Shown here: positions 34,373 through 43,332 of the stretch, in pieces | Numbering within the stretch: the stretch's first letter is position 1 | Layout of the letters: each line of letters starts with the position of its first letter | Assembly (NCBI RefSeq): GCF_007004095.1 | Contig: NZ_VHJK01000001.1 | Coordinates: 1,306,501-1,370,500, forward strand | Direction: 5' to 3' | Length of the DNA stretch: 64,000 nucleotides | Origin: Erythrobacter insulae | GTDB taxonomy: Bacteria; Pseudomonadota; Alphaproteobacteria; Sphingomonadales; Sphingomonadaceae | Translations under genes and position numbers: made by a program | The notes under the pieces: model-generated | What the model was told of the DNA's origin: nothing | What the model saw: only the letters and a program-made list of their open reading frames with translations | Databases searched by the model: none

Positions 34373-37006
34373 TTAAGTTTCGGTGGAGATCACTTCACGC
34401 TTGAGATCATACAGCAGATCCAGCGCTTCACGCGGGGAGAGCGCATCGAGATCGGTCTCGCTCAACCGCGCTGCAAGGCTGGCGTCTGGCGATGGTTCGG
34501 GCTCCACCGTTTGCGCAGCGGCGGCGAAAAGCGGCAGCTCTCCCAGACCGGCGGCGATCCCGCCCGTTTCCGATCGGGCCTGTTCCAGCTTGGCAAGCAC
34601 TTGCGATGCGCGCTTGACCACGGCATCCGGCACTCCGGCGAGTTTAGCCACAGCAAGGCCGTAAGACCGGTCAGCTGGCCCCTCTGACAATTCGTGCAGC
34701 AGCACCAGATCGCCCTTCCACTCGCGCGCGCGGACATGGTGCAGCGACAACGCCTCGCATGTCTCGGCCAGTCGCGCGAGCTCATGATAATGGGTTGCGA
34801 ACAGGCACCGGCACGCAATGCGCGAATGCACCGCTTCGACCACGGCCCATGCCAGCGCCAGACCATCATAGGTCGAGGTTCCGCGCCCCACTTCATCCAG
34901 AATGACAAAACTGCGAGTTGTCGCTTGCGCCAGAATGGCAGCGGTTTCGACCATTTCGACCATAAATGTGGAGCGCCCGCGCGCAAGGTTGTCTGACGCG
35001 CCGACGCGGCTGAACAGACGATCAACCAGTCCGATTTGCGCCGCTTCGGCGGGCACAAAACACCCCGCTTGCGCCATGAGCACGATCAGCGCATTCTGCC
35101 GCAGAAAGGTCGATTTGCCGCCCATATTGGGCCCGCCGATCAACCACAATCGATCATCGGGCGCGAGCGCGCAATTGTTCGCCACAAACCGCTCACCTGT
35201 CTTGGCCAATGCGGCTTCGACGACGGGGTGCCGTCCGCCGGTAATGGTAAGGCCGGGCTCCTCTGAAATGGTGGGCAACGCCCATTCACCTTCGGATGCA
35301 CGCTCGGCATTGCCTGCGGATACATCGATCCGCGCCAGCGCCGCAGCAGTCGCAGCGATGGCTTGACGCGCGGCGGTAACTTCCTCGGTCAATTCTTCGA
35401 AATGCGCCTCTTCTGCGGCGAGCGCGCGCCCGCCTGCTTCTGAAATCCGCGAGGCTTCTTCGTGCAGGTTAAGCGAATTGAACCGCACTGCGCCTTTCAT
35501 CGTCTGCCGGTGGGTAAAGCCGCTGGTCGCGTCCATCAGCGCATCGGCATGGCGGCTGGGCACTTCGATAAAGTATCCCAGCACACCGTTATGCTTGATC
35601 TTGAGCGAGGCGATTCCGGTTTCATCGCGATAGCGCGCTTCCATCGCGGCGATGGCGCGGCGGGCATTGCCGGATACTTCGCGCAGGTCATCGAGGCTGG
35701 CATCATAACCATCAGCGATATAGCCGCCATTGGAACGCTCGGTCGGCGGAGAAGCCACCAATGCGCGCGCCATGTGATCCACCAATGCTCCGTGCCCGAT
35801 CAGCCGGGGAAGCAAGCTGTCAAGCAAGGCTGGGCGATCCGTTTCGAGCGAGAGGCGTTCATACACTCGGCTTGCTTCGCGAAGACCATCGCGCACCTGA
35901 CCAAGATCGCGCGGGCTACCGCGTCCCGCAACAATGCGGCCCAGTGCGCGGCCGATATCGGGCAAAGCGCGCAACGTATCGCGCAGATCCGCCCGCTCAA
36001 TCGGTCTCTCACGCCAGAACTGCACCAGCTGCAAACGGTCCTCGATGGCTGCCTGGTTGAGCAACGGAGCGGAGAGATCTTCAGCGAGCAAACGCGAACC
36101 CGCGCCCGTCGCGCAGCGATCGAGCGACGCGATGAGGCTGCCGTTGCGCCCGCCAGTTGAGCTTTCCAGAATTTCAAGACTGCCGCGTGTTGCCTCGTCC
36201 ATGGTCATACCGGATGCACTTTCACGAACCACCGGAGGCAGCATCAAAGGCAGCGCGCCGCGCCCGACATGGTCGAGATAAGCAATCAGGCCGCCAGCGG
36301 CCGCCAGCATGGCGCGCGAGAAAGTGCCAAACCCGTCCAGCGTCGCGACACCATGCAGCGATTTGAGCCGTTCAGCCCCGGCATCGCTGGAGAAGGTGCT
36401 GCGCGAATGATACGTCAGCTCGTCCGGGCCCAGCGCCCAGTCTTCGGGCGCAACAATTTCGGTCGCGCCGATCCGGGCCAGTTCTGCGCCAAGCATTTCG
36501 GGCGAACATTGCTCCAGCGCCATGGTGCCGGTGGAGATATCGATGCTGGCAATGCCGATTGTCCCGCGCACTTCGGCCAGCGCGGCCAGCAGATTGGCCG
36601 CGCGCGGATTCAGCAGCGCTTCTTCGGTCAGCGTTCCGGCGGTGACAAAGCGGACGATGTCGCGCTTTACCAGCACCTTGGATGAAGGTTTGCCTTCGCG
36701 TTTCGCGCGCTCTTTGGCTTCGCCCGGTGTTTCGACCTGTTCGGCAATGGCCACCCGTTGCCCTGATTTGATCAGCCGGGCGAGATATCCTTCGGCGGCG
36801 TGCACCGGTACCCCGCACATCGCCACTGGCTGGCCATCATGTTCACCCCGCGATGTCAGTGCGATGTCGAGAATATTGGCGGCAACCTTCGCATCATCGA
36901 AAAACAATTCGAAAAAATCACCCATTCGATAAAACAACAGTGATCCCTCCGCCTCTTTCTTAAGAGCGAGATATTGCTGCATCATTGGGGTTGCGGTGCC
37001 AGCCAT
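34373..37006 (-). CDS. mutS: DNA mismatch repair protein MutS
   Basis: Mismatch-recognition ATPase of 877 aa. The mismatch-binding motif appears early as FYRMGDFFELFF (the Phe-x-Glu wedge), and the ATPase domain has the P-loop GGPNMGGKSTFLRQ, FILDEVGRGTSTYDG and the ATHYHEL switch. The C-terminal region ends in a short dimer/tetramer tail. ATG 37006 is supported by family alignment (MMQQYLALK). It is divergent from maeB with 134 bp between. Confidence 0.96.
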   Translation of the reverse strand: MAGTATPMMQQYLALKKEAEGSLLFYRMGDFFELFFDDAKVAANILDIALTSRGEHDGQPVAMCGVPVHAAEGYLARLIKSGQRVAIAEQVETPGEAKERAKREGKPSSKVLVKRDIVRFVTAGTLTEEALLNPRAANLLAALAEVRGTIGIASIDISTGTMALEQCSPEMLGAELARIGATEIVAPEDWALGPDELTYHSRSTFSSDAGAERLKSLHGVATLDGFGTFSRAMLAAAGGLIAYLDHVGRGALPLMLPPVVRESASGMTMDEATRGSLEILESSTGGRNGSLIASLDRCATGAGSRLLAEDLSAPLLNQAAIEDRLQLVQFWRERPIERADLRDTLRALPDIGRALGRIVAGRGSPRDLGQVRDGLREASRVYERLSLETDRPALLDSLLPRLIGHGALVDHMARALVASPPTERSNGGYIADGYDASLDDLREVSGNARRAIAAMEARYRDETGIASLKIKHNGVLGYFIEVPSRHADALMDATSGFTHRQTMKGAVRFNSLNLHEEASRISEAGGRALAAEEAHFEELTEEVTAARQAIAATAAALARIDVSAGNAERASEGEWALPTISEEPGLTITGGRHPVVEAALAKTGERFVANNCALAPDDRLWLIGGPNMGGKSTFLRQNALIVLMAQAGCFVPAEAAQIGLVDRLFSRVGASDNLARGRSTFMVEMVETAAILAQATTRSFVILDEVGRGTSTYDGLALAWAVVEAVHSRIACRCLFATHYHELARLAETCEALSLHHVRAREWKGDLVLLHELSEGPADRSYGLAVAKLAGVPDAVVKRASQVLAKLEQARSETGGIAAGLGELPLFAAAAQTVEPEPSPDASLAARLSETDLDALSPREALDLLYDLKREVISTET

Positions 37007-37140
37007 CTGACCGGCCTAGACAGGCTAGAGCCGATTCGGAACGGCTTAGGGCAGGGTTTCCCCTATCGTTTGCGTTTCGGTGCCGCTAAACGGGCTGCGA
37101 ATGAATTTTCTGCGACTTTCTGGGGTAAGGGAACAACCAC

Positions 37141-39402
37141 ATGGCTGACGATCGAAAGAGCGGTTTTACGACGCGCGAAGCATTGTTTTATCACGAAACG
37201 ATCCGTCCAGGAAAACTGGAGATCGTCGCGACCAAACCGATGACGTCGCAGCGCGATCTGAGCCTCGCCTATTCGCCGGGTGTTGCCGCCCCGGTCGAGG
37301 CGATTGCGGCGGACCCATCGCTGGCCACCCGCTACACCGCAAAAGGCAATCTTGTGGCTGTGATTTCCAATGGTTCAGCCATCCTCGGCCTTGGTAATCT
37401 CGGCGCGCTGGCGTCCAAGCCGGTGATGGAAGGCAAAGCGGTGTTGTTCAAACGGTTTGCCGATGTCGACTCGATTGATATCGAGCTCGATACCGAAGAC
37501 CCCGAAGCTTTCATCAATGCCGTCGCGCTGATGGAGCCGAGCTTTGGCGGGATTAATCTGGAAGATATCAAAGCGCCAGAATGCTTCATTATCGAAGCCG
37601 CCTTGCGCGAGAGGATGAACATTCCGGTCATGCATGATGACCAGCACGGCACAGCGATCATCACCGCTGCCGGCCTGTTGAATGCGTGCCACCTGACCGA
37701 CCGCGATATCAAAGATGTAAAAGTCGTTGTGAACGGGGCAGGGGCCGCGGCAATCGCCTGTACCGCTTTGATCAAGGCGATGGGCGTTTCCCATGAGAAT
37801 GTGATCATGTGTGATCGCAGCGGTCCGATTACACCCGGCCGCGACAATGTCGATCAGTGGAAGAGCGCGCATGCGGTTCAGACGAGCGCGACGACGCTTG
37901 AGGAAGCGCTGGACGGAGCCGATATCTTCCTCGGCCTGTCGGCGGCAGGCGCGCTTAAGCCGGAATGGGTGAAGAAGATGGCGGACAAACCGATTATCTT
38001 CGCAATGGCCAATCCCGTGCCCGAAATCATGCCAGACGAAGCCAAAGCGGTGCGGCCCGACGCGATTATCGCCACCGGCCGCAGCGATTTCCCCAACCAG
38101 GTCAACAATGTCCTTGGCTTTCCGTTCATCTTCCGCGGCGCGCTTGATGTGCAAGCGACAACGATTAACGAAGAAATGAAAGTCGCCGCTGCGCAGGCCA
38201 TCGCCGAACTCGCGCGTGAACGTGTGCCGGAAGAAGTCGCCAGCGCCTATGGCAAGAACCAGAAATTCGGCACCGACTACATCATCCCTGCGCCGTTTGA
38301 TCCGCGTTTGATCGAAGTGGTGTCCTCCGCTGTGGCAAAGGCTGCGATGGATTCGGGCGTTGCCAAGTCAGAGATCGCCGATTTTGACGAATACCGCACC
38401 AAGCTGAAATCGCGCCTCAACCCGACCACGTCCGTTCTCGCAGGCGTTTACAACGAAGCGAAGGCCAATCCGAAACGGATGGTGTTCGCCGAGGCTGAAG
38501 AAGAAGTCATGCTGCGCGCGGCAATCCAGTACCGTGATTTTGGATATGGCACGCCAATCCTTGTCGGCCGGACCAAAGCCGTGCTCGATAAACTGCATCA
38601 GCTTTCAGTGTCCGATCCCGGCAGCTTTGAAATCCAGAACTCGGCCGATAGCGAGCATGTGCCCGCCATGGTCGATTACCTTTACAAACGCTTGCAACGC
38701 AAAGGGTATACCGAGCGGGACGTGCGCCGCCTGGTCAATCAGGAACGCAATGTCTTTGCCACACTGCTTGTCGCGCTGGGCCACGGTGATGGCATGATTT
38801 CCGGTCTCACGCGGACCTTCGCGCAAACTGTGCGTGAAGTGAACATGGTGCTTGATAAGAAACCGGGCGCCCTGCCGTTCGGTATTCATATGATGATCGG
38901 CAAGAACCACACGACATTCCTTGCAGACACCACCATGAACGAACGGCCCAATGCCGAAGAATTGGCGCATATCGCCAAGGAAACAGCGGCAGTGGCCCGC
39001 CGGATGGGCCACGAACCGCGTGTCGCGTTCCTGTCTTATTCCACCTTTGGCAATCCTTCGGGTCAGTGGCTCGGCAATATCCGTGAAGCGGTCGCTATCC
39101 TTGACCGCGAGGATCCCGGTTTTGAGTATGAAGGTGAAATGGCACCCGATGCCGCGCTCAATCCCAAAGTCATGAAGCTGTACCCGTTCAGCCGCCTTTC
39201 CGGGCCTGCCAACGTGTTGATAATGCCCGGCCTGCAATCGGCCAACCTTTCGGCCAAGATGCTTCGCGAGCTGGGAAGCAACGCGACAGTCGGCCCGATG
39301 CTGCTGGGTATGGATAAGCCGGTTCAGATCGTGCCGATGACGGCGCTGGCTCCTGATGTGTTGACTTTGGCGGTGCTCGCCGGTGCGGGCGTAGTCGTCT
39401 GA
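37141..39402 (+). CDS. maeB: NADP-dependent malic enzyme with phosphotransacetylase-like domain
   Basis: Oxidative decarboxylation of malate to pyruvate with NADP reduction. At 753 aa it is the large MaeB form: malic N- and C-domains (about 1-420, with SLAYSPGVAAP, VMHDDQHGTA and the NADP-binding VVNGAGAAAIAC) plus a C-terminal PTA_PTB domain (about 430-753), which serves allosteric control by acetyl-CoA rather than catalysis in known members. ATG 37141 follows AAGGGA. A class-V PLP enzyme gene follows after 7 bp. Confidence 0.95.
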   Translation: MADDRKSGFTTREALFYHETIRPGKLEIVATKPMTSQRDLSLAYSPGVAAPVEAIAADPSLATRYTAKGNLVAVISNGSAILGLGNLGALASKPVMEGKAVLFKRFADVDSIDIELDTEDPEAFINAVALMEPSFGGINLEDIKAPECFIIEAALRERMNIPVMHDDQHGTAIITAAGLLNACHLTDRDIKDVKVVVNGAGAAAIACTALIKAMGVSHENVIMCDRSGPITPGRDNVDQWKSAHAVQTSATTLEEALDGADIFLGLSAAGALKPEWVKKMADKPIIFAMANPVPEIMPDEAKAVRPDAIIATGRSDFPNQVNNVLGFPFIFRGALDVQATTINEEMKVAAAQAIAELARERVPEEVASAYGKNQKFGTDYIIPAPFDPRLIEVVSSAVAKAAMDSGVAKSEIADFDEYRTKLKSRLNPTTSVLAGVYNEAKANPKRMVFAEAEEEVMLRAAIQYRDFGYGTPILVGRTKAVLDKLHQLSVSDPGSFEIQNSADSEHVPAMVDYLYKRLQRKGYTERDVRRLVNQERNVFATLLVALGHGDGMISGLTRTFAQTVREVNMVLDKKPGALPFGIHMMIGKNHTTFLADTTMNERPNAEELAHIAKETAAVARRMGHEPRVAFLSYSTFGNPSGQWLGNIREAVAILDREDPGFEYEGEMAPDAALNPKVMKLYPFSRLSGPANVLIMPGLQSANLSAKMLRELGSNATVGPMLLGMDKPVQIVPMTALAPDVLTLAVLAGAGVVV

Positions 39403-39409
39403 TCCGGGG

Positions 39410-40540
39410 ATGGGCGGGATTGCCAGCCAGCGTGACCGGTTTTCGATCCCTGCCGATGTCCATTATCTCAATTGCGCTTATATGGCGCCGCTGTCGCATG
39501 GGGTTCTTTCTGCGATGGAGGACGCGGCGCGTCTAAAGGCTGAACCGTGGAATTTTAAACCGGCGGACTTCTTCGCCGTTTGCGAACATTTCCGCACGCG
39601 TGCGGCGAAGGTGGCACGGGTCAGCGCGGATAATCTCGCAATTGTCCCCTCCGTTAGCTACGCGCTGGCGCTCGCAGCGAAAAACCTTCCGCTCGCGGCC
39701 GGTCAGCAGATTGTCACGCTTGCCGACCAGTTTCCCTCCAACATATATGTGTGGCGCGACTTGGCCGAGCGGTGCGGAGGCACAGTCATTGCGGTCCAGC
39801 GTGATGATGACGCGGCCTGGACCGAAGCGGTTCTGGACGCGATTGGGCCAGACACTGCGATTGTCGCCGTGCCGCATTGTCATTGGGCCGATGGCCGGAT
39901 CGTGGATTTGACGGCGGTCGGTGCAATGTGCCGCTCGGTTGGCGCGGCGCTTGTGCTGGATCTCACGCAATCACTTGGAGCGATGCCCATTGATCTGGCC
40001 GAGGTCCAACCGGACTTCGCGGTTGCTGCTTGCTACAAATGGCTGATGGGTCCGTATGGTATCGCGATGCTGTATGTTAACCCCAAGCATCATGCGGGCG
40101 AGCCATTGGAATACAATTGGATCAATCGCGGCGGGTCAGAGGATTTTACCCGTTTGGTGGAGTATCGCGACGATTTTCAGCCAGGTGCCCGGCGGTTTGA
40201 CATGGGCGAGAAATCCAATCCGCCGCTATTGCTGGGGGCGAGCGCCGGGTTCGATTTCCTGCTCGAATTCGGCGTGGATGCCATCGCTGATGAGCTTGGA
40301 CAGCGCAGCAATGCCATTGCAGCGGAGGCAGCGAAGATCGGCCTGACCGCTGCCGATATCGGGATCCGTGCGCCGCATTTTCTGTCTCTGGGATTCCAGG
40401 ATAAAATGCCGGCCGGCCTTACGGAAAAGCTCGCGGCTAAACGGATATTTATCTCCCAGAGAGGGGCGTCGCTGCGCGTTACGCCGCACCTTTACAACAC
40501 CCCTGCCGATAGCGCAGCGTTGATGGACGCCCTGCAGTAA
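39410..40540 (+). CDS. class-V aminotransferase-fold PLP enzyme (kynureninase-like)
   Basis: A 376-residue PLP enzyme of fold type I, class-V group. The PLP lysine lies in AACYKWLMGPYG and the Asp partner in LVLDLTQSLGAMPIDL, closely parallel in layout to kynureninase. A genuine kynU is present at 28.8 kb, so this paralogue probably has another substrate (cysteine desulfurase-like or isopenicillin-epimerase-like members exist). It starts 7 bp after maeB and is likely co-transcribed. Confidence 0.85.
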   Translation: MGGIASQRDRFSIPADVHYLNCAYMAPLSHGVLSAMEDAARLKAEPWNFKPADFFAVCEHFRTRAAKVARVSADNLAIVPSVSYALALAAKNLPLAAGQQIVTLADQFPSNIYVWRDLAERCGGTVIAVQRDDDAAWTEAVLDAIGPDTAIVAVPHCHWADGRIVDLTAVGAMCRSVGAALVLDLTQSLGAMPIDLAEVQPDFAVAACYKWLMGPYGIAMLYVNPKHHAGEPLEYNWINRGGSEDFTRLVEYRDDFQPGARRFDMGEKSNPPLLLGASAGFDFLLEFGVDAIADELGQRSNAIAAEAAKIGLTAADIGIRAPHFLSLGFQDKMPAGLTEKLAAKRIFISQRGASLRVTPHLYNTPADSAALMDALQ

Positions 40541-40561
40541 CTGGAATCTGCGACTGACAAC

Positions 40562-40587
40562 AAAAAGGCCCGGCGTAATGCCGAGCC
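40562..40587 (-). terminator. intrinsic terminator after the DUF892 gene
   Basis: On the minus strand an 8-bp stem (GGCTCGGC with GCCGGGCC, 5-nt loop, one G-T pair) is followed by TTTTT, 30 bp beyond the stop. The convergent class-V gene ends just before it. Confidence 0.8.
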
Positions 40588-40617
40588 CAATTGGGTTAGT
40601 TTTCTGGTTGCCGCGAG

Positions 40618-41118
40618 TTACGCGGCAAGAGCCTTTTCATTGACTTCACCTGATGCGATCTGCGTCATCCGGCGATCACCCTCATATGTCTCATTCAGAC
40701 AATTGCGGAGGGTTTTGACGTCGTTTTCAAGCTCGAGGCGACCTGCAAATGCTACTGCTGTGCCATATCCGGCGAGAGCATAGTGCACCATGCGCTGATA
40801 TTGCGAGATGATTGATGCATCGCGCACGTCGCTGTCGGTGATGTCTGCGTTGATGGCGTGGGCTTTGGCTTCTTTAACGAGGCCTTCCATGCCTTTGCAG
40901 AATTCGCCGGTCGGGTCGGCTTTGTGTCCAGTGATCAGGTTTTTGACCTGTGCCATGCCGTCCTCGATGCCTTTGACACCGTCATCCAGTGCGCGGGTCA
41001 GATCCGGTGACGTGGCCGCATCGCGAAGCTTTTTCGTTGCCTCAAGCGATTGGCGGTTGGCGCTGTAGATGTCCTGCAGCTGGTCAATATAAAGGTCGGT
41101 GAGAGTGCGAATAGTCAT
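40618..41118 (-). CDS. DUF892 (YciE/YciF) ferritin-like protein
   Basis: A 166-residue four-helix-bundle protein of the YciE/YciF family, stress-linked and ferritin-like; the bundle carries the Glu/His pattern (DLYIDQLQDIYSANRQ, EDGMAQVKNL, SIISQYQRMVHYALAGYG) of a di-iron site. The start is ATG 41118, preceded by AGGGAG; the frame open to 41187 is longer but has no ribosome site. Members are typical targets of the alphaproteobacterial general stress response, and a matching promoter lies upstream. Confidence 0.9.
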   Translation of the reverse strand: MTIRTLTDLYIDQLQDIYSANRQSLEATKKLRDAATSPDLTRALDDGVKGIEDGMAQVKNLITGHKADPTGEFCKGMEGLVKEAKAHAINADITDSDVRDASIISQYQRMVHYALAGYGTAVAFAGRLELENDVKTLRNCLNETYEGDRRMTQIASGEVNEKALAA

Positions 41119-41160
41119 TGTGCAAATCTCCCTTTCTGTTTCGTTTGCATATACCCTACC

Positions 41161-41185
41161 AATGGGCGGCGCAGGAAATCGTTCC
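41161..41185 (-). promoter_or_regulatory. candidate EcfG-type (general stress) promoter
   Basis: On the minus strand GGAAC (41185-41181) is followed after 16 bp by CATT (41164-41161), against the EcfG consensus GGAAC-N16/17-CGTT. It points at the DUF892 gene start 43 bp downstream. One mismatch in the -10 element leaves it tentative. Confidence 0.45.
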
Positions 41186-41263
41186 AAAAAACTATTTGTT
41201 TTCTGTACGTTATTCGCTGAGTCATGGCTCAGCTGCGATGAGCCGAGGGTCTTGCGCCGTGGT

Positions 41264-42481
41264 TTAGGCGAGCCGTTGTTCGATCGGTACGTAATCGATA
41301 TCGTATCCGAAATACCGCGGGCTGAAGACGTCCAATCCAGCCTCGCTGCGCCATAGCGGGTCGCAGCGAAAACCGAGCGCGGCGACAGTCTGGCCGCGTG
41401 AGTAGCCCGGATTCACAATACCGTCTGCGCTGTCCAGATCGACGATAGTTATCAGATCGGGGCAGGTGGCAATCACCGCGCCATTGCGGCGTGCCACAAG
41501 ATGCTCGTTCTTCACATCAGTCTGGAATGTCTGCCCGGCAAAGGCGCCGTTTCCGGCGACGGTTACGGTGCCGATCAGAAATCCGTCTTCGTCTTTCCAT
41601 GAAAAACCCGAGACCGTTCCAGTGAAAAGGAGATACCCGTCTCCGGCGGCGCGCGCGGCTTCGATCGGGTTGCCGCCAGCTGTTTTTGCTTCACGAACCG
41701 CTCGGCCGATATTCTGTGCAAGTGTCAGACTGTCAGTGACCAAAGTGCCGGGTTTCTTCGCCTGCGCGCCGGTGATCGGGCTGTCTGTGACCCCGCATTC
41801 CCGGCTAACTACGGCGATGCTGCGCAAAATATCCTCTGCGCGCGTCGGATCGCCCAACTGGCCGACAATCATCTCGTCCCCAAATGGGGTTGCTGCGCCG
41901 ATCGGTGTCAGCGGCAGGCCTGCGACCTTAACCGAATGCTGGTTGATTTCCGGCACCGCGCGCCCGACCGTATCGGCATCAAGGGCTGGCACACCTAATC
42001 TGGCGGCGGTCGATAGCCCTTCGGCCAGGCTAAGGGGCCCGATCTCACCCATGATCACCCCAGCGAATTTTTGTCCGATATGTTTTTCCAGCGCTTCGAA
42101 TGCGGCCTGCACCGGCACTTCCACCGGATTTTCAACCGCATTCAGCTTGGCCTGCATATCCTCGCTCGTCTCTGCGAGGCTCGCCAATCCATATGGGCAG
42201 GCGACACGGTCTGTATCGGATAGCGCGCTGACAGGTATCATGGAGAATGTCAGACCCGCTGCAAGATCCTGTGCGATCAGGTCGCGCGCTTCGGAAAGGC
42301 TGCCGCCTCCGCCGGTGCCCAGATACGAGCTGCCGAGCAGCGCATCTTCCAAAGCGGTCTTATCCAGAACACGGGCTCCGGCGATGCTGGGGCGTTCGCC
42401 ATCGGCAGGCAATTCGCGGCACGCCGCCAGCGTGCCTGCCGCTACTGCCAAACCACCCAGAAATTGCCGCCGTGATGCCAT
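41264..42481 (-). CDS. DUF917 (S-methyl thiohydantoin desulfurase-like) protein with export signal
   Basis: A 405-residue protein with the two-domain DUF917 architecture; the region LGTGGGGSLSEA (about residues 54-65) is the family hallmark, and MGEIGPLSLAEGL and GFSWKDEDGFLIG belong to its core. Known family members are cytoplasmic, near hydantoinase genes. Here the N-terminus carries a twin-arginine pattern (SRRQFLGG, residues 3-10) and a lipobox (LAAC about residue 21), predicting export and lipid anchoring. No hydantoinase gene is close. ATG 42481 is preceded by weak ribosome-site sequence. Confidence 0.85.
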   Translation of the reverse strand: MASRRQFLGGLAVAAGTLAACRELPADGERPSIAGARVLDKTALEDALLGSSYLGTGGGGSLSEARDLIAQDLAAGLTFSMIPVSALSDTDRVACPYGLASLAETSEDMQAKLNAVENPVEVPVQAAFEALEKHIGQKFAGVIMGEIGPLSLAEGLSTAARLGVPALDADTVGRAVPEINQHSVKVAGLPLTPIGAATPFGDEMIVGQLGDPTRAEDILRSIAVVSRECGVTDSPITGAQAKKPGTLVTDSLTLAQNIGRAVREAKTAGGNPIEAARAAGDGYLLFTGTVSGFSWKDEDGFLIGTVTVAGNGAFAGQTFQTDVKNEHLVARRNGAVIATCPDLITIVDLDSADGIVNPGYSRGQTVAALGFRCDPLWRSEAGLDVFSPRYFGYDIDYVPIEQRLA

Positions 42482-42541
42482 GTCTTTGTCCTTTTAGTTC
42501 TCTGGTTCAGAGACTGACGCGCTCCGGTCATCAATGCAAAT

Positions 42542-43243
42542 TTACAGTCTCCGGAAGCGAAAATACCAGACTTCGTGGCCGAACGTGTTGCGCGCTTTGT
42601 ATTCGTAGCGCGTCTCGCACCATCCGCTGGGGCGGTTTTGCCAGTCTGCGGGGCCTTCGACAATCCATTCGAATTTGTCGGTGTGACGCTGCATCACCAT
42701 CAAGGCGTGGCGCAGATAGATATCGTGATCGGTGCCAAACCGGAATTCGCCGCCAGGCTTCATTTTCTGTGCGATCAGCGCGATGGGACCGTCATTTACC
42801 ATGCGCCGTTTGGCATGCTTGTTCTTGGGCCAGGGGTCAGGGTGGAGCAAATAACACATCGTAAGCGCGCCATCGGGCAGCCGCTGCAGCACGTCGATGG
42901 CATCGCCGTGGTGCAAGCGGATATTGGCGAGGCGTTCATCATCGACATGACCAAGCGCCGCTGCGACGCCGTTTAAAAACGGTTCCGCTCCGATAAAACC
43001 GTGATTGGGCAGCAGATCAGCGCGGTACGCGAGATGTTCCCCGCTGCCAAAACCAATCTCCAAATGCAGCGGGCAATCTTCTCCGAACAGCCCTTCGGCG
43101 GTAACGGGGCCCTCTGCGGGCACAGCAATCTTTGGCAGCAAATCATCGACCAAACCCTGCTGGCGGCCGCGCAGCGGTTTCCCGATGCTGCGCCCGTACA
43201 TCCGGTTCAAGGTGGTGGGATCGCCCTCTTTAAAAGCACTCAT
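42542..43243 (-). CDS. trmB: tRNA (guanine-N7-)-methyltransferase
   Basis: A 233-residue SAM-dependent methyltransferase making m7G46 in tRNA. The SAM motif LEIGFGSGEHLAYRA (about residues 60-74) and the family motif HPDPWPKNKHAKRR are intact. It follows a 59-bp gap after the DUF917 gene start and is divergent from the MscS-family gene. Confidence 0.95.
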   Translation of the reverse strand: MSAFKEGDPTTLNRMYGRSIGKPLRGRQQGLVDDLLPKIAVPAEGPVTAEGLFGEDCPLHLEIGFGSGEHLAYRADLLPNHGFIGAEPFLNGVAAALGHVDDERLANIRLHHGDAIDVLQRLPDGALTMCYLLHPDPWPKNKHAKRRMVNDGPIALIAQKMKPGGEFRFGTDHDIYLRHALMVMQRHTDKFEWIVEGPADWQNRPSGWCETRYEYKARNTFGHEVWYFRFRRL

Positions 43244-43332
43244 GCCGGGCGCGGTAATGGGAGAGGGCGGTGCTTGTCCAGACCAGATCGGGGGTTGAGG
43301 CGGCCCCTTCTATGCCGCTAGGGCGCGAAACC

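Noticed and set aside
37038-37070. GGAAC followed by CGTT upstream of maeB considered as an EcfG promoter
   Set aside because: Spacing is 24 bp instead of 16-17.
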